Assembly (NCBI RefSeq): GCF_025698545.1
Contig: NC_068569.1
Location: 17,856,001 to 17,920,000 of the forward strand
Origin: Gossypium raimondii
Lineage: Eukaryota > Streptophyta > Magnoliopsida > Malvales > Malvaceae
DNA: 64,000 bases
Direction: 5' to 3'
Shown here: positions 32,416-46,322 of the stretch, one piece after another
Layout: the number at the start of each line of letters is the position of its first letter
How positions within the stretch are numbered: the first letter of the stretch is position 1
The notes under the pieces: generated by a model
Databases searched by the model: none
The model's input: the letters and a program-made list of their open reading frames with translations, nothing else
What the model was told of the DNA's origin: nothing
Position numbers and translations under genes: made by a program

Positions 32416-35044
32416 TTTCAATTAACAATTTGCCAGTATCGTTTTGTTTATCAAGTTATAGTTATAATATAGTACTTTGAATAACAATAAATATTTTTAT
32501 AGGTTTTGGTGAATTCTTCGATGTTTTATGGAACTTTTCAACAATTTATTTTAAAAATTTTCGGGTGATGTTACCTTTGACATTGTTTGATGTGTATAAG
32601 AAAAATGGATTTTCATAATGGCAGTAAATTAAGTTGCTGATTTCCTGATTAGTTTATTGCAATCGGGCAAGCTCCTTTCAGGTTAAACAAATCCTTAAAA
32701 CCCTGCTGAAAGTAGAAAAGTAAATATTTTACATCGTCTTAACAAGTTCATTACTCCGATGTTGTCTGTTCTTTTGGAGAGAATTACGGTTGATGCTGGG
32801 TGTTATCTGATTGAAGTTTTAATTCAATGTTTGATTGTTAATCCATGTTACTTTGGGATCTTCAGAATTTTGGACCTTCTAAGGATCTGGATTGGGTTTA
32901 TTACTGTATTTGGGCGGCGTATATTTGTAGCTATAGTCTTGCTTTGAACATTCTAATCAAGTTACCATGTCCCGACGCATCCATGTGATTTTGTTGTTTC
33001 TTCAATATGCATCATCCTTCATTTATACATATACTTGCTACCTTCCCTACGACGGCTACTAGTAATTGCTTCCACGCCTCCTTCCATAACCAGAACCTCT
33101 AGTTCTAACACTTACTGCTCTATATTCCACCGGTGTCGTGTTGTCTGGGGTGGCCATATCGGCATTTGGTATTATACACCTTTTCTCCTCCTATTCTCAA
33201 ACTCACGATTAGATTCATGGTTGATTTTTAAAAGTAACTGAGCACCTGTTGCAGGAACCTAACGCACGCTGTGTGGCACTTAATTATTGGAGCTTTTCTC
33301 ATTGTTTTTCCAAGCCGTCATTTATAAATCTCTACAATGACAGTGACTCCACCGTCACCCCCTTTTGTGACTATTCATTGGTCTGATGACGAAAAGTAAG
33401 ATGAAGCTTGTTTCCATAACGCCAGGTATAAATAAAAGTTAAGCAAAGCCACAGCCTTCCCATGGAGAACTTTACAGCCACCATGAAATGGCCGTTCATT
33501 CTTGCGGTTATTAATCTCATACTACTATTTTTTTTTTCTTTCAAGAAAAGCAATCATGTAGAGCCACAATTTATAGATAAATTTGGGGTCTCCAATATGA
33601 AATAAATCTGGACGTGTTTGAACCATGTTCAGCATGTAGGATACCATTTGTCGAAGCAAACAAACATCAACGAATACAGAATAAATGAACTAATTAGATT
33701 ACTCACCCATAAATGGCCCGGTCTAAGGTTCCTCTCAACCTTGGCTGTGAATCTTAGTTGTTGTTTGCCTGCTGCAACAAAGATCCAAGCTTATGGCAAC
33801 AATTTGTGCATCCACTCATTCTACTTCTTGTTCATTAATTTAGTTTCGATGCTGAATCAAACTTTATACAGTCTGGGACCTCTTACCTAAAGGAAATTCT
33901 AAAGCTCAAAAGCATCCTTGTACTTTTTACAAGACAAAATGATGTGTCGGATTTGAAAATTATCCTGAGAATTTGGGTGACCCTATTTGAAGCTTTCATG
34001 AAATGTTACATCTCTTTTGCTTGAGAAAGGTTTCGTGATATAATTTGAGAAAGGTTTGCTTGAGAAAAGTGGAGCATAAAACGCTGATTCTCCGACCTGA
34101 ATGTGTGCATCGAGGAAAAGACATAACTTCTTTCTTGCTTGCTTTGTTTATGCTAAGATGCATGACATATATTTTTCATTTATTCTTATGCTATGATGCT
34201 TCTTCTATTGATAATATTATTAATGCTGGATGATAATGTGAGAAGCTAGGATTGGATTTATTGGAAAAGCCTACTGGCTTGGGGTTAGATGCTCCCTTTA
34301 TTTTATTTTTGTATTTGACTTGTCTTCCAGTTTGATTTTATTAATGAAATTGTCTTTTTTTTCAAATAAAAAATAAAAAATTTAGGCAACTATTTTTTAG
34401 TGTACAATTAAAATGTTAGCACTCATGTGCATTATATAAACACACATTATATTAAAAGAGAACTGTTCAAATAAAGATTTAGGGTTTAGGTTTACAACTT
34501 ATTTTTTAGAAATTTGAACTTAGATGAGTTAAATAAATAAACATTTATAAATTATTGGATCAACCAGGACCGGTATAATGAGACTCGAGAATTTTAATAA
34601 TAATAAATTAAAGAAGATTTAAAATAAAAAAGAAAAAAGTGGTAGTTGAGGCCTCTTCCACTTTCTTCCCACCTGAAACTTCCGTCTAGGGAGACATTCC
34701 CCATCTTCTCCACTTCTTTAATCTTTTATCTTTTCTAGCCCTGACAATATTTTTTTAGGTTGAGAGGGTTAATTAATGTCCAGTGACCTTGATCAAGATA
34801 ATGATGTAGAAATAAAAATACAATGATTGTCTAATCATTAAGAAAACTAAGATATTTAATGTAATTTTTATATTAAAATGTAAATTATCATTCGACACTG
34901 ACTAAATTGATAATAACTAAACACGTGGCTAATGTTTCACAAATGATCTTCTTCCCAAGACAATAATTAAGCCCATGGGGTGTGCATCAATGTTGTTCTC
35001 CATTCTCTTTTCTTCCCTCTAATGTTAAGAAATAGGACTTCTAA
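32416..35044. other. Intergenic DNA, possibly transcribed 3' region and an old retroelement end
   Basis: No convincing coding frame. The first few hundred bases hold the PB1 gene 3' end. Around 34230-34375 the sequence TGGGGTTAGATGCTCCC ... TTTTATTAATGAAATTG followed by an A-rich end resembles the 3' end of a plant LINE. Several 60-90-codon frames in between show no motif. Confidence 0.4.
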
Positions 35045-35653
35045 GGACTAGTTTGACAATGCTTTTGAAAAATTATAGAAAAGTATTTTTGAGAAGTGTT
35101 TTTAAAAAATTTGGTTTAAAATTTGAGTGTTTAGCATTACTTTCAAAAAGTATTTTGAGAAATAAAATGTCCATTTTAAACATATTATTATCAAGTAACA
35201 AATATGCATTTAAATAATATTTAAATTAGTTAATATTATTATATTTTAGTAAGAATATAAAATATAACTTGTTAATATTTTAATATATGAAATATAAATT
35301 TTAAATATTTTAAGCAATAAATATTAATTATTTATAAAATTTAATTAGAATATATAAATTATATTTTAAATATTTAAATATAACCATTAAATATTTATAA
35401 TTAGTATTTTAAAGAATATTTTTTTATTTTAATTAATAATTTTAACACATTTGTAATTAAGCACCAAGAAAAAAAAAAGAAAGTACTATGTTATTGGAGG
35501 GGTGAAAAAGTAATTAAGCATTAAAATGGTTTTTGAAAAGCACTTCTGAAAAGCCAACAATTTCAACAAAAAACAGTTTGTTTAACACAGTTTTTCTTCC
35601 AAGAGTATTTTTAGAGGCAGAAGTGTTTTTTTTAAGCACTGCAGAACATGCCC
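35045..35653. mobile_element. PIF/Harbinger (Tourist-like) MITE
   Basis: A 609-bp element between TAA target copies (35042-35044 and 35654-35656). Left end GGACTAGTTTGACAATGCTT; right end read inward GGGCATGTTCTGCAGTGCTT. The G-rich start with (T/C)TGTTTGG-like sequence and a TAA duplication fits Tourist-type elements. Subterminal arms carry AAAAGCACTTCTG-type strings; the centre is very AT-rich. Confidence 0.65.
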
Positions 35654-35656
35654 TAA

Positions 35657-37378
35657 GTAACAATATAAAATTATGAATTCTCAATGGAACCAACAACCCT
35701 TACTGCTTGTCTAATGCTTTTGGTCATTTATGTTTTCTTAAATTATTATTAATATTAGAAATTTTATCACGTAAAAATAATAAATTTAAAATATAAACAC
35801 TAGTCTAAGAATAAATTACAATAAAAACTTATAATTTGAAATTGATTAATAATAACATTAGAAATATGCACAATACTATAATGGAAAAATTTAGATTAAA
35901 TTATGGGTAAAACGAAATTTAAACACATAAAACATCAAATTAAGAATATTAAATGAGTGCAATTGTTTATCATTGTATTAATTTGTCATTCTTTATTTTA
36001 GCATTGATCCAAATAATGGCCGTTAAATTTTGATATTTTTATGATAAACATATTATCACGTATATAATATCATGTCAATTTCTTATTTTCATATAATATT
36101 AAAAATACGTTATTTTAGTGAATGAATTTAATAACTACCATTTTAAATCGTGATTGAAATGTCAAATTTCAAAAAAGTAAAATTAAATTTTTTTAAATAT
36201 GAATTAAACTCATAATTTTTGCATAATACGAAATTAATAATAAATTTTGGCCGAACAAATCTAACCGCTAATTAGGATTAAAATTTGATAACTATAAAAT
36301 CAAAATTATTCAAATTAGAATATATAAAAGAAAATATAAATAACTTACATCAATTTAGTGAAGAAATTTATAACAGTGTAGATAAAAGGGTAAGATTGTT
36401 AACTAAATTAGACCATATAATATACCAAAAATAAATGCGTTGTAAATAGAGATTTACTATTTGAGCCATATTGAACCTTTAAAGATAATTAAATTGTTTT
36501 AAAATTGTTTTTCATAAATAAAATTTAATTTCGAGATGTTATTTAAGAGAGATTAATTTTTATTATTATTGCTTTTGGTGAATTATAATAATAACGTAAA
36601 GTTCGCATAATAAATGTGATAATTTAGACTGAATTTAACTTAATATATATAAGTAATTTATGGAAAAGTTAGGATTTCTAATTAAATATTAGTAAGTGGA
36701 AATGTAATTTCTGTTTCTAGATTTTATTTTCGAAAATGAAAAAACAAAAAGGAAAGCCCAAAAGTTGAGTCCATTAGATGACTTGTCGGCTGGCACCAGC
36801 TATGTAAAAAGGTAGTAGTCAGTTAGTCACCGCTAGGCGCTAACTTCCTAAAAATTAAAAAAAATATTCTATTTCATTTATCTATTTTCATCAACTCGTT
36901 TATTGTTACTTAAATTTAATATTTAATTTAATATCGAAATCATATCATATGATTCAATAAATATTTGATATGTGTATTTCAATAAGTATTTAATTAAAAT
37001 AAAATAACTCATGTACTAAATTAAATATCAAAGTAAAATTCATGTGCTTAATTGAAAAACATTTAAATATTAAAATGAAAAAAAAATTAATTATCAATTT
37101 AAATATTAAAACAAAAATATACTAAATTGAACATAAAATTTAAGTAGCAGATGATATATTAAACATTTCCTTTTCAACTGTAACACTGGAATGTTATTTA
37201 TTAGTAGTGTGGTAGTTTTAAAGTACAAAAGGAAAAGCTAAAAGCTTCGCGCAAACGCTTTGATTGATGTTTGCTTTACCTTAAACTCTTCCCTTTATTG
37301 TCCTTTTCCGTTTATCCTTCTGTTTGGTGAGAGAGAAAGTGGGATGCGGAGACTGAGAAAATCGGAAGAAAATTAGCG
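35657..37378. other. Intergenic DNA and CIPK8 upstream region
   Basis: AT-rich with no gene seen. The last ~130 bp is less AT-rich and C/T-rich and is likely the CIPK8 5' leader. No clear TATA box was chosen. Confidence 0.45.
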
Positions 37379-40300
37379 ATGGTGGTCAGAAAAGTAGGGA
37401 AGTATGAGATTGGAAGAACAATTGGCGAAGGAACCTTCGCGAAGGTTAAGTTCGCGCAAAACACGGAGACCGGCGAAAGTGTTGCCATGAAAGTCCTCGA
37501 TCGCAGCACCATTATCAAGCATAAAATGGTCGATCAGGTCAAATTTCCATCTTTTATGTTACTGGAATGAAATTTCGGTAAATTTATGAGAAAGATGATG
37601 AACTTGCAACAGAATAGTAGTTTTATTTATTTTTGTCTACTTTCTTTTATGTAATTTTACTGAATCAAAGGTGAAATCGGTAAATTATCATCGCTCAAAT
37701 AGTGGCCATAGTTATCATTTCTTATAATTAAGCTTTATTATGATTTGAAAATTTGAATTTTTTTCAAGTTAAGAATCATGACTTTTGTTTTCCTTTTATA
37801 TTTATTAATTAATTCAGATCAAAAGGGAGATATCTATAATGAAGCTTGTTAGACATCCTTACGTTGTTCGTTTGCACGAGGTAAGTAATTTAGTAGCATC
37901 ACTAGACTACTGAATTTTTAATATCTCTCATGATTGGTTGGTTTCTAACAGTGTTAATTTTATTTATTTATTAGGTTATAGCGAGTCGAACTAGGATTTA
38001 TATCATCTTGGAGTTCATTACTGGTGGCGAATTATTCGATAAATTAGTATGTATCTTATAAGAAAAGATCCAATTTTATCGGGTTTGTTTTAAGGGCGGA
38101 TGGTAAATTGGTAATCTTGCAGGTTCATAATGGTCGTTTTAGTGAAGCTGAAGCTAGAAGATATTTCCAACAGCTTATTGATGGTGTGGAATTTTGCCAT
38201 AGCAAGGGAGTCTACCACAGAGATTTGAAGGTGTTCTTTTTCTTAACGATCGAGTTGCTATTTTTCTTTGCATGGTTTCATAAATTCTGACTTGTTGGCT
38301 TCTATATACAGCCTGAAAATCTTTTACTTGATTCCCAAGGAAATTTAAAGATTTCAGATTTTGGCCTTAGCGCGTTGCCAGAACAAGTAAGAAATTAAGT
38401 GAAGAGTGAACTTCTATTTTCGCTTCCTCCCCTAACATCAAAATAGGCTGACAGAAATATATAATGATATTGGTTGTTATTTGATTATATGTATATTTAG
38501 GGAGTTAGCCTACTTCGGACCACGTGTGGAACTCCCAACTATGTAGCACCAGAGGTAAAATTATAGGATAGACAGCTTTTATGTTGAATGCGCCTAATTT
38601 AAATGTTTATTTTCTGTTGTTGTCTTGCTTATTAAACTGATATTTCATTTTTGTTGCAGGTTCTTAGTCACAAGGGGTATGATGGTGCTGTGGCGGACGT
38701 CTGGTCTTGTGGGGTCATCCTTTATGTTCTGATGGCAGGTTATCTTCCATTTGATGAGCTTGATCTCACCACACTATACAGTAAGGTATGAACGTTTTTA
38801 TATTCACTAGTTTATATGAAATTAATGAAAGAAAATTTTCATTTTGACTTTATCATTTATCAGTACTGCATAGCTTTTTTTAATCTGCAGATTGAGAGAG
38901 CAGAGTTTTCTTGCCCTTCTTGGTTTCCTATGGGGGCAAAATCCTTGATTCATAGAATTCTAGATCCAAATCCTCAAACTGTAAGTACTTGTTGTCCGAC
39001 AATTTTGAATTGCTTGGGCTGCCTAATTGCTACAATAAGTAATAAGGTTGTATAAATTAATGGTGTGGTTTCAAGGTATATGAAATGATGCCTAGCTATC
39101 GTGGAATGCACCATAAAACCTTTATGTCTAGCCCGATCACAAGTATACTATCACCTTTCTGATGGCTTCGGAGGAGCCATTATTTATTTGGTGTTAGTGT
39201 TCTGATAGCGCTCATGCAGAGCACTTTATTTTGCATAACTTTTAACCAGTAGAATCATGAAGGATTCCAATTCTGTTCTCTTTTGAAACTAAGTGCATTG
39301 GCACCTAGCACCATACGGTATTCTTTATATTGATATATTTGTTTCTGTAAATATAATAATGGTTTCAATATGGCTAGTCTCTTTCTCCCCTTCTGCACAG
39401 CGAATTACAATTGAGCAAATCAGGAGTGATGAGTGGTTTAAGAAGAGCTATGTTCCTGCCAGACTTCTCGAGTATGAAGATATTAACTTGGATGATGTAA
39501 ATGCTGTTTTTGACGATCCCGAGATTGATAAGGTATTTAGCAGCTTTAATATAGTTAAATATGATGTAAAGGTATAATTTGTGTTTTCCCGACAATAACT
39601 TCAACCAAGTTTCCTTGTATGCATGTGCCTAAATTGAGTGAGTTTGTTTGAATGTTTCACTGTGATTCAAACTCTTATTTCCTAATATTATACTGTAGGA
39701 AGAAAGAGGTGATGAGCCATCAAGAAATGAGAATATGGGTCCTTTGAATCTTAATGCATTTGACTTGATCATTCTCTCTCAAGGCTTGAATCTTGCAACA
39801 CTTTTTGACCGTGGGAAGGTATAGTTCTTTAATAAATAGTCAAAATTGCATTTCTACCTCTTTTGACTAGTTTTTGAAGGAACTAATTGTTTTTTATGGG
39901 TTTTTTCCAACCAAACAGAATGCTTGGAAAAGCTGCTCAGTTTTTTGTTTTTGCTTTTTGATGTCTAGTGCTGTCTGTCTATGAGCAGTAGTTTACTATC
40001 AGGAAATCATATATGGCGATTTCTAAATATCTTGTATTTGGGATATATTTCCTTGAGGCAGTCCAATACATGTTTTTTCCTTCCATTACTAAACTATATG
40101 AATGCGTTATTCTCCCTGTCAGGACACCATGAAGCACCAGACAAGATTTGTTTCACGGAAGCCAGCAAGGGTTGTTCTGTCTAGCATGGAAGTTGTTGCT
40201 CAATCAATGGGCTATAAGACACACATTCGCAATTATAAGGTAGATGACTCGGGCTATTAACAATTGCTTATTTCAGATTTTGCTCTTTATTACAATTTAC

Positions 40301-40984
40301 ATATGGCTATTATGCATGCTAGTAAGTAAACAAGTTCTCTAGTTCCTTAACAATTGTTTCATTCCTTCTGTTTGCCAATAATGTCATCGACTGGACTGGA
40401 GAATAATCTTGTTAAATCTGGTCATGTGTTGATTTTTTCAGATGAGAGTTGAAGGCCTTTCAGCTAATAAGACTTCTCATTTTTCAGTTATCCTCGAAGT
40501 AGGTTTTTGATCTCAACTCTTGCTGAATTCTTCATTAGCTTTTAAATAATTTTGTTTTTCTCCCCTATTCCCCTGATTGCTCTCGGGAATTCGAAGGTTT
40601 TCGAGGTTGCTCCCACGTTTTTGATGGTGGATATTCAAAAGGCAGCTGGTGATGCCGGGGACTACCTAAAGGTTAGTTACCTTGTTCCACTTGCATGCCG
40701 AGTGTTGTTTGGTCAAGTAATCTGCTTATAACATTCTTTTTTGACACGGTTTTTCGGGATATCCTTCCGGGTCAGCCTTCCCTCAATGCCCATCCCTCCC
40801 CCCTTGAATATAATCTCTCTTTCGCTCTCTGTTTTCATTAGCATTCGGATTCGAAAATAAAAAATGCACCTTCGTTTCACAGTTCTACAAGACATTTTGT
40901 AGCAACCTGGATGACATCATATGGAAACCACCTAACGAATCAAGCAAATCAAGGATCACAAAGTCCAAGAGTAAAAGACGTTGA
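37379..40984 (+). CDS. CIPK8: CBL-interacting protein kinase, CIPK8 type (SnRK3)
   Basis: Fourteen exons: 37379-37537, 37818-37880, 37975-38046, 38123-38230, 38312-38386, 38501-38554, 38660-38785, 38891-38980, 39401-39532, 39699-39818, 40123-40239, 40442-40498, 40597-40671, 40883-40984. All exons have phase 0, sum 1350 nt, 449 aa. The kinase domain spans about 9-263: GEGTFAKV from 16, Lys38, HRDLK at 130-134, DFG at 150-152, APE at 175-177. The activation loop ([18 protein letters not shown]) has the usual Ser/Thr/Tyr sites. The NAF motif at 312-314 binds CBL calcium sensors, and RVVLSSMEV onward (about 348-376) is the PP2C-binding PPI region. Many introns and this sequence point to the CIPK8/CIPK24 clade; wording is closest to CIPK8, which in Arabidopsis acts in low-affinity nitrate response. 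Exon 9 ends DPEIDK, three residues longer than I remember for relatives. Confidence 0.93.
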
Positions 40985-42154
40985 ACATTGCCCGTATTTT
41001 GAGTCCATAATCACTATGTATACGTAGGATTACAAGTTACAACCTCGACGTTGACGTAACGGCTTACCTAACCCTTCCAAACTCCTCTGCAGCCCCAAAG
41101 AGGAATAGGAAAAACATATATGTATGTATAGTATTTATCTGGACTTTCTGTGTGCTTAATGTTTGTAAAGCTTTCTTTGATTTGATCCATAATTTATTTC
41201 CTTGAGCAAAATGCTATATGTTGCAACCATGCTGTAAACACGCAAAGTACCCGAGTTTATCAAATGGAGAATGTCATTTTACGGTTCCTCAAAATTATAG
41301 AGCATTACGAATGCCAAATTTTTACTTGTAGGGCCTTTTAGAGTACTCATGATTTTTTTATTATTAATACTCATGAATATTAGATATATACGAATTTCTA
41401 TGGAACGAATCCAGCTCTATTCATTTTCAATAATAAATTAAAACAATTTAATGCAGCTCGTTTTATTTATATCATCATCATTATTATTGAAAAAGCAAGC
41501 TGGATTTGATAACGAACACATAAAATTTAAAATTATTGGAACAAAACCTAAAATAAATTGCCTGATGCTTACAACTTAATGAAACGGAACATATTTTTGT
41601 AATAATTTGTGCAATTAAATAATATTGAATAAGTTTATAATTTGAAAAATTATTTGGTACCCAATTAAATTTCTAGACTCCACAAATAAAGTTAGAGGTT
41701 GATAAGCGTCCTATAAAGACATATTAAAATATTAAAAGAATAATACTTAAAAAGAAGGCATATATATATATATATACAAAATTTATAATAATTTATATGA
41801 TTTGATTAACATTTTATGTAATTGGAACTTATTTTCACTCTATAGAGTACACGTAAAATCTTCCCAAGCTCATTAAGTTAGACATTTGGTTCGGGAACAG
41901 TAGGAAGCCGAACCTCTAGGTTTGGTTCGAACCTAGGTCGAACGAGAGACTATCCAATCATAGACTGTTAAAGGGACAATGGGCATCAGTTTGGATTGAA
42001 GCTAAATAATCTTAATATAAACCTCTTCAAAATTTTAAATTAGAATATGTACAATGTCATCCGATTATAATATATTTCTTTTGGGATTATCTCATAAATA
42101 AATTTATGAGAATTATAATTAAATATCACATTAATATAAAGATTATTAAAAAAT
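40985..42154. other. CIPK8 3' region and AT-rich intergenic DNA
   Basis: The first ~200 bp is probably 3' UTR. A (TA)n tract lies near 41760-41776. At 41880-41950, CCTAGGT/ACCTAGG strings make a small imperfect palindrome of unknown meaning. Confidence 0.45.
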
Positions 42155-42617
42155 ATAATGATAAATTTCACTTTCAACATTTATATATATTTTAATTTGA
42201 TCCTAATATTTTGCTTGAGTTAAATTTGATCATTAACTTTTTTAAAGTCAAATCATTTTTAACAAAAATGCTAACTGAAATATTTATTTTTCAACAATGT
42301 TTGCATGACAATTCGCGTGATAATTCATGTGTACTTAATATTGGCATAAACTGTTTGTTTTATATGTTACATCAATAAATAATTTGAAAGTATAAAATAT
42401 TAAAAATAAAAATTATAAAAGTTCATAAAATTTTAAAAATGAAGCACACATGGATAGCCATGTAGGTTGTCATGTTTAAGCATTTAACGTTTTGTTTAGT
42501 ATTTCGTTAAAATAATTTTTAATTTTTAAAAATGTGAGGCTAAATTTACATTTAAAAAATAATAATGATTAAATTGATAAAAGATATAAACATTAAGGTC
42601 TTAGTTGATCATTATGT
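42155..42617. mobile_element. Probable foldback MITE
   Basis: Left sequence (AATGATAAATTTCA ... CAACATTTATATATATTTTAATTTGATCC) and the complement of the right (CATAATGATCAACTAAGACC ... ATGTTTATATCTTTTATCAATTTAATC) are similar, with CATGGATAGCCATG near the centre. Arms are diverged. Confidence 0.5.
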
Positions 42618-43534
42618 CTTAAAATTGTCTTCTAATTTAATGTAATTGAAATAAAAATTAATTTTAAAATTATTCTAATAAAGAGATATTTATCAAGAAA
42701 ATAATAAAAGAAAATATTTAATACATTGCGAGTTTTTAAGTTACATAAATAAAATTAGAGAGTTGATAAATATTCTACAAATTTTAAGATTATAAAATAA
42801 AAATAATGCGGATGTACCAAATATTCATTTATAGTAAAAATGATAAAAAACGAAAATTGTGATAAATGATAATAATAATTAAAAAAAGGGTAACTTCTTT
42901 TATCATTATTTGGGATTGAAAGGTCATCATATTCATAAAAAACCAAAAAAAAAAAAAAGAAAGAAAGAAAAGAAAAGAGGATTGAAAAGTTAGCCACACT
43001 AATTAATGAAGGGCAATTTTAGTAACTTCGTATACATCCAATCTTTTCAGTATCTTTTTATTGAAAAGACGTACGAACCTATTGAGAGAAAATTAAGCTT
43101 TTAAACTTGAAGTAACGAAAGAAATTGAAGTTTATATTATTTTATTATTTTAAATATTTCTATCACATTCAAATTGAAATTTATTTTGATTTAACTTAAA
43201 ATTTTAAAATCTTGTTTGTCCCACTTTACAAAAGTCAAATTTTATTGTATGAAAATTACAGATTTAATCTTTATACTTTAATTTAATTATTTTTAGTGTA
43301 AATTTATTTGAATTTTAATTTTTAATTATAATCTAAATGATAACCATTAAATTAGGTTATAACGAAAAATAGATGAAGTATAACCTAATTTTATAATTAA
43401 AACTAGGTCATACGTCAATTATAATTTTTTGAAGTTGAAATCGGAATTAATTAAAAAATTGATGTATTATCTAGGTTTTTTTTTTCTAGATTTTCATTGA
43501 GAAGAATGATGAGGTAACTAACCGGTGAGTAAAG
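42618..43534. other. AT-rich intergenic DNA
   Basis: No gene or element recognised. The left limit of the OPT duplication unit is close to the end of this stretch. Confidence 0.45.
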
Positions 43535-44469
43535 TTATTTGGAATCTATGGAATTTTAGAATCTTTAGCCGCTGCCTGCACCCTGGCTGGTTGTCTTACA
43601 ACGTCGTCAAGCTACCTCCATGAACAGTGAAGTGATTGCCTCCCATAATTCATTAATTAATCAGACACTTTTTGAACGAAACGGCCTCCCTTCTGTGATT
43701 TACTTTTTATTTTATTTACAAATTGATGTCAAGCTTTGCCAACCAATTAAACAACCACCATTTATTACATCATATAGGAATCATCGTTCAAACAAAAGTA
43801 AGAATAAGAACTTGCCCGCCCCATCATTATCCAATTGTTTGACTCTCTCAATTACTTTTGATTTAAATTTAAATTTAAATTTAATTTTAAAATTACAATA
43901 TTAATATACTGGTTAGATATAAAATGTTAGCTTGAATTTGATGTTGAGTATATCTAAAATATATTATACAAATTTTAAATATATCTATATGACTTATCGC
44001 ATGATTAGTTTAGAAAAAAAGTGTAAATTGAGTAGTAAAATTGTTAGAAATGTAACATTCATGATCATTTTTAATTTTTTAATTTTTAATTGTCTATTTA
44101 GTAATAAATTTAATTTTTTTGTATTTGTCAAATCCATATTTTTATATTTTTCAAGTATATATCTAGCTATTTTATTTTTACTATTTACCTAATAAGCGGA
44201 AATCAAATCTAAAATTTCGCATCCATATTACCAAGTAGAGCTAAAAGGAAATGTTCTTAAAATTTAAAGATACTATGTATAGATTTTAGATATATTATTG
44301 GTGAAGCTAAAATTTAACCCCAAAACTTAATTAATAAAAATCCATACAATAATGATTTAATTCAAACATTTAAAAATTTAAACCTATTTAAAATTTAAGC
44401 TACGGAGACGTAAAATTAATAATATCAATAATAAGAAGACAACTATAGGTATAGTGGACATAAGGTGGT

Positions 44470-44481
44470 ACTATTTAAAGG
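44470..44481 (+). promoter_or_regulatory. Candidate TATA box, first OPT gene
   Basis: CTATTTAAAGG lies about 200 bp upstream of the start codon, at a place comparable with TATATAAA in the second copy. The initiation site is unknown. Confidence 0.4.
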
Positions 44482-44578
44482 AGAGTCACAAACATATAAA
44501 CACCCAGTAAAAGCAAAATATTTCCTTTAATTTTCCTTAGGACTAAAACATGTCCTATAAAAGTAAATAAAAGAAAGT

Positions 44579-44618
44579 GACATTGATGTTCTAAACAAGA
44601 AGCAGGCATTGCAGCTAA
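44579..44618 (+). promoter_or_regulatory. Leader block conserved between the first two OPT genes
   Basis: ACAAGAAGCAGGCATTGCAG and nearby bases are nearly identical to 50054-50093, at a similar distance (about 60-100 bp) from the start codon. It is the best-kept part of the two upstream regions, while sequence around it has drifted. It may be 5' leader or a control element. Confidence 0.5.
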
Positions 44619-44675
44619 GCTAAACTCATTCAATAGTTTTTTTTCTCTTTAGTTTTTCGATTGTTTCTCAAAAAA

Positions 44676-46286
44676 ATGGGAACTACGGAAATTGAAGCAA
44701 CACCAAAACTAGCTGAGGAAGTGGTGAAAGAGGAGGGTGAAATGGACGAAAGCGAGGTGTCTCCGATTGAACAAGTTCGTCTGACAGTGCCCGACACCGA
44801 TGACCCTTCGCTCCCTGTATGGACTTTCCGTATGTGGTTCTTGGGTCTTTTCTCTTGCGCCCTCCTTTCCTTCCTGAACCAGTTTTTCGGCTACCGAACC
44901 GAGCCGCTCGTCATCACCCAAATCACCGTCCAGGTGGCCACTCTTCCCATCGGACGCTTCATGGCTTCGGCTCTTCCCGCCACTAAGTTTCGTATACCTG
45001 GGTTCGGTTCGAAGGAATTCTCGCTTAACCCCGGACCGTTTAACATGAAGGAGCATGTTCTAATAACGATATTTGCTAATGCTGGAAGTGGTTTTGGAAA
45101 TGGTACTGTTTATGCTGTTAGTATTGTTACCATAATCAAGGCTTTTTATGGAAGGAGCATCTCTTTCTTCTCTAGTTGGCTTCTTATCATGACTACACAG
45201 GTTGGTTTACTGCACTTCTTTTTGACTTTGAAGTTAAAAGAAGACCTTGATTATGGTATATATATCATATATGTTCGACTGTTTTCAAACAAAAGGATTA
45301 ACTGATACTATAGATTGAGAATCGAGAATTTTTCAAGTTTAAATATTAATTTCCATTTTTTATGGCAAATAATATGTAGGGAAAGAAAACACAAAGATCT
45401 ATCTATATATATATATACACATTTTTTCTAAGTCTAGCTAGAATTCTACTGCAGTTCTCGACGTGGATTTTTTTTGGATTCTCACATTTTAAGTTTTTAT
45501 TAAGGCTTAGCATTTCATGGAATCAAGTGAAAATTTTTGATTTTATCGAATTGATGACTTTTATTTTATTATCCTAATTTAATTGAAAATTTTTCGTTGA
45601 GTGAATTTATTTGAGTTAAATTAAAAATTAAGCATGTCAAATTAAAATATTGTTATAATATAATTAATTTCATATTAGAGCACATAAATTTGAAATCATA
45701 TATATTTGAAAATTTTTCAAAGCAAAATAATAATAAAAATATTTAGTATGATAAACTTGAATCATTAATTAACTTATTTAGATTCCAAAATTGTTATTCT
45801 AATTTTTTAATTTTTAACTTTCTTTATAAATATTTTATATTTTTTGAAATTTTATAATTTTTTAAAATATAAATTTTAGATTTTTTATAAATATTATGAA
45901 AATTTGAAAATAATTTTAAATTTTATTGTAATTTTTGTTGAGAGGTAGACTAATATGTTATTAGAATTATTCGAGTTATTAGAATTGTAAAATTCAACTC
46001 GAAACTCTAATTACCTATTCGAGTCTCGAATAACTCGATTCGATTAACTCAAAATTCAAATTTTTTTTATTTTTTCGAATTAAATCGAGTTTTGTTCACC
46101 GCTAATATAAACTTTAATTTATTTGGTTGTTGATAAATTAAGTTGTGGTGTGTTATAAGTGCAGGTTATGGGATATGGTTGGGCGGGGATACTGAGGAAG
46201 TATGTGGTGGAGCCGGCGCACATGTGGTGGCCCTCTACCCTTGTTCAAATTTCTCTCTTCACGTAAGTTACTTTGGTCTCCTTCCT

Positions 46287-46322
<36 letters not shown>

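Noticed and set aside
41880-41960. Possible tRNA (GGTTCGAACC-like T-arm string)
   Set aside because: No acceptor stem, D-arm or anticodon arm can be folded around it; it is a small palindrome.
43620-44192. Two open frames of 94 and 86 codons upstream of the first OPT gene
   Set aside because: AT-rich, low-complexity proteins with no motif; the equivalent region of the second duplication unit does not keep the frames.
44661-44675. Upstream in-frame TTG as start of the first OPT gene
   Set aside because: Plant nuclear genes start at ATG; the ATG at 44676 aligns with the start of the second copy.
45508-46104. Exact hAT-like borders TAGC...GCTA for the intron 1 insertion
   Set aside because: The 8-bp flanks at these positions do not match, so I kept only an approximate range.
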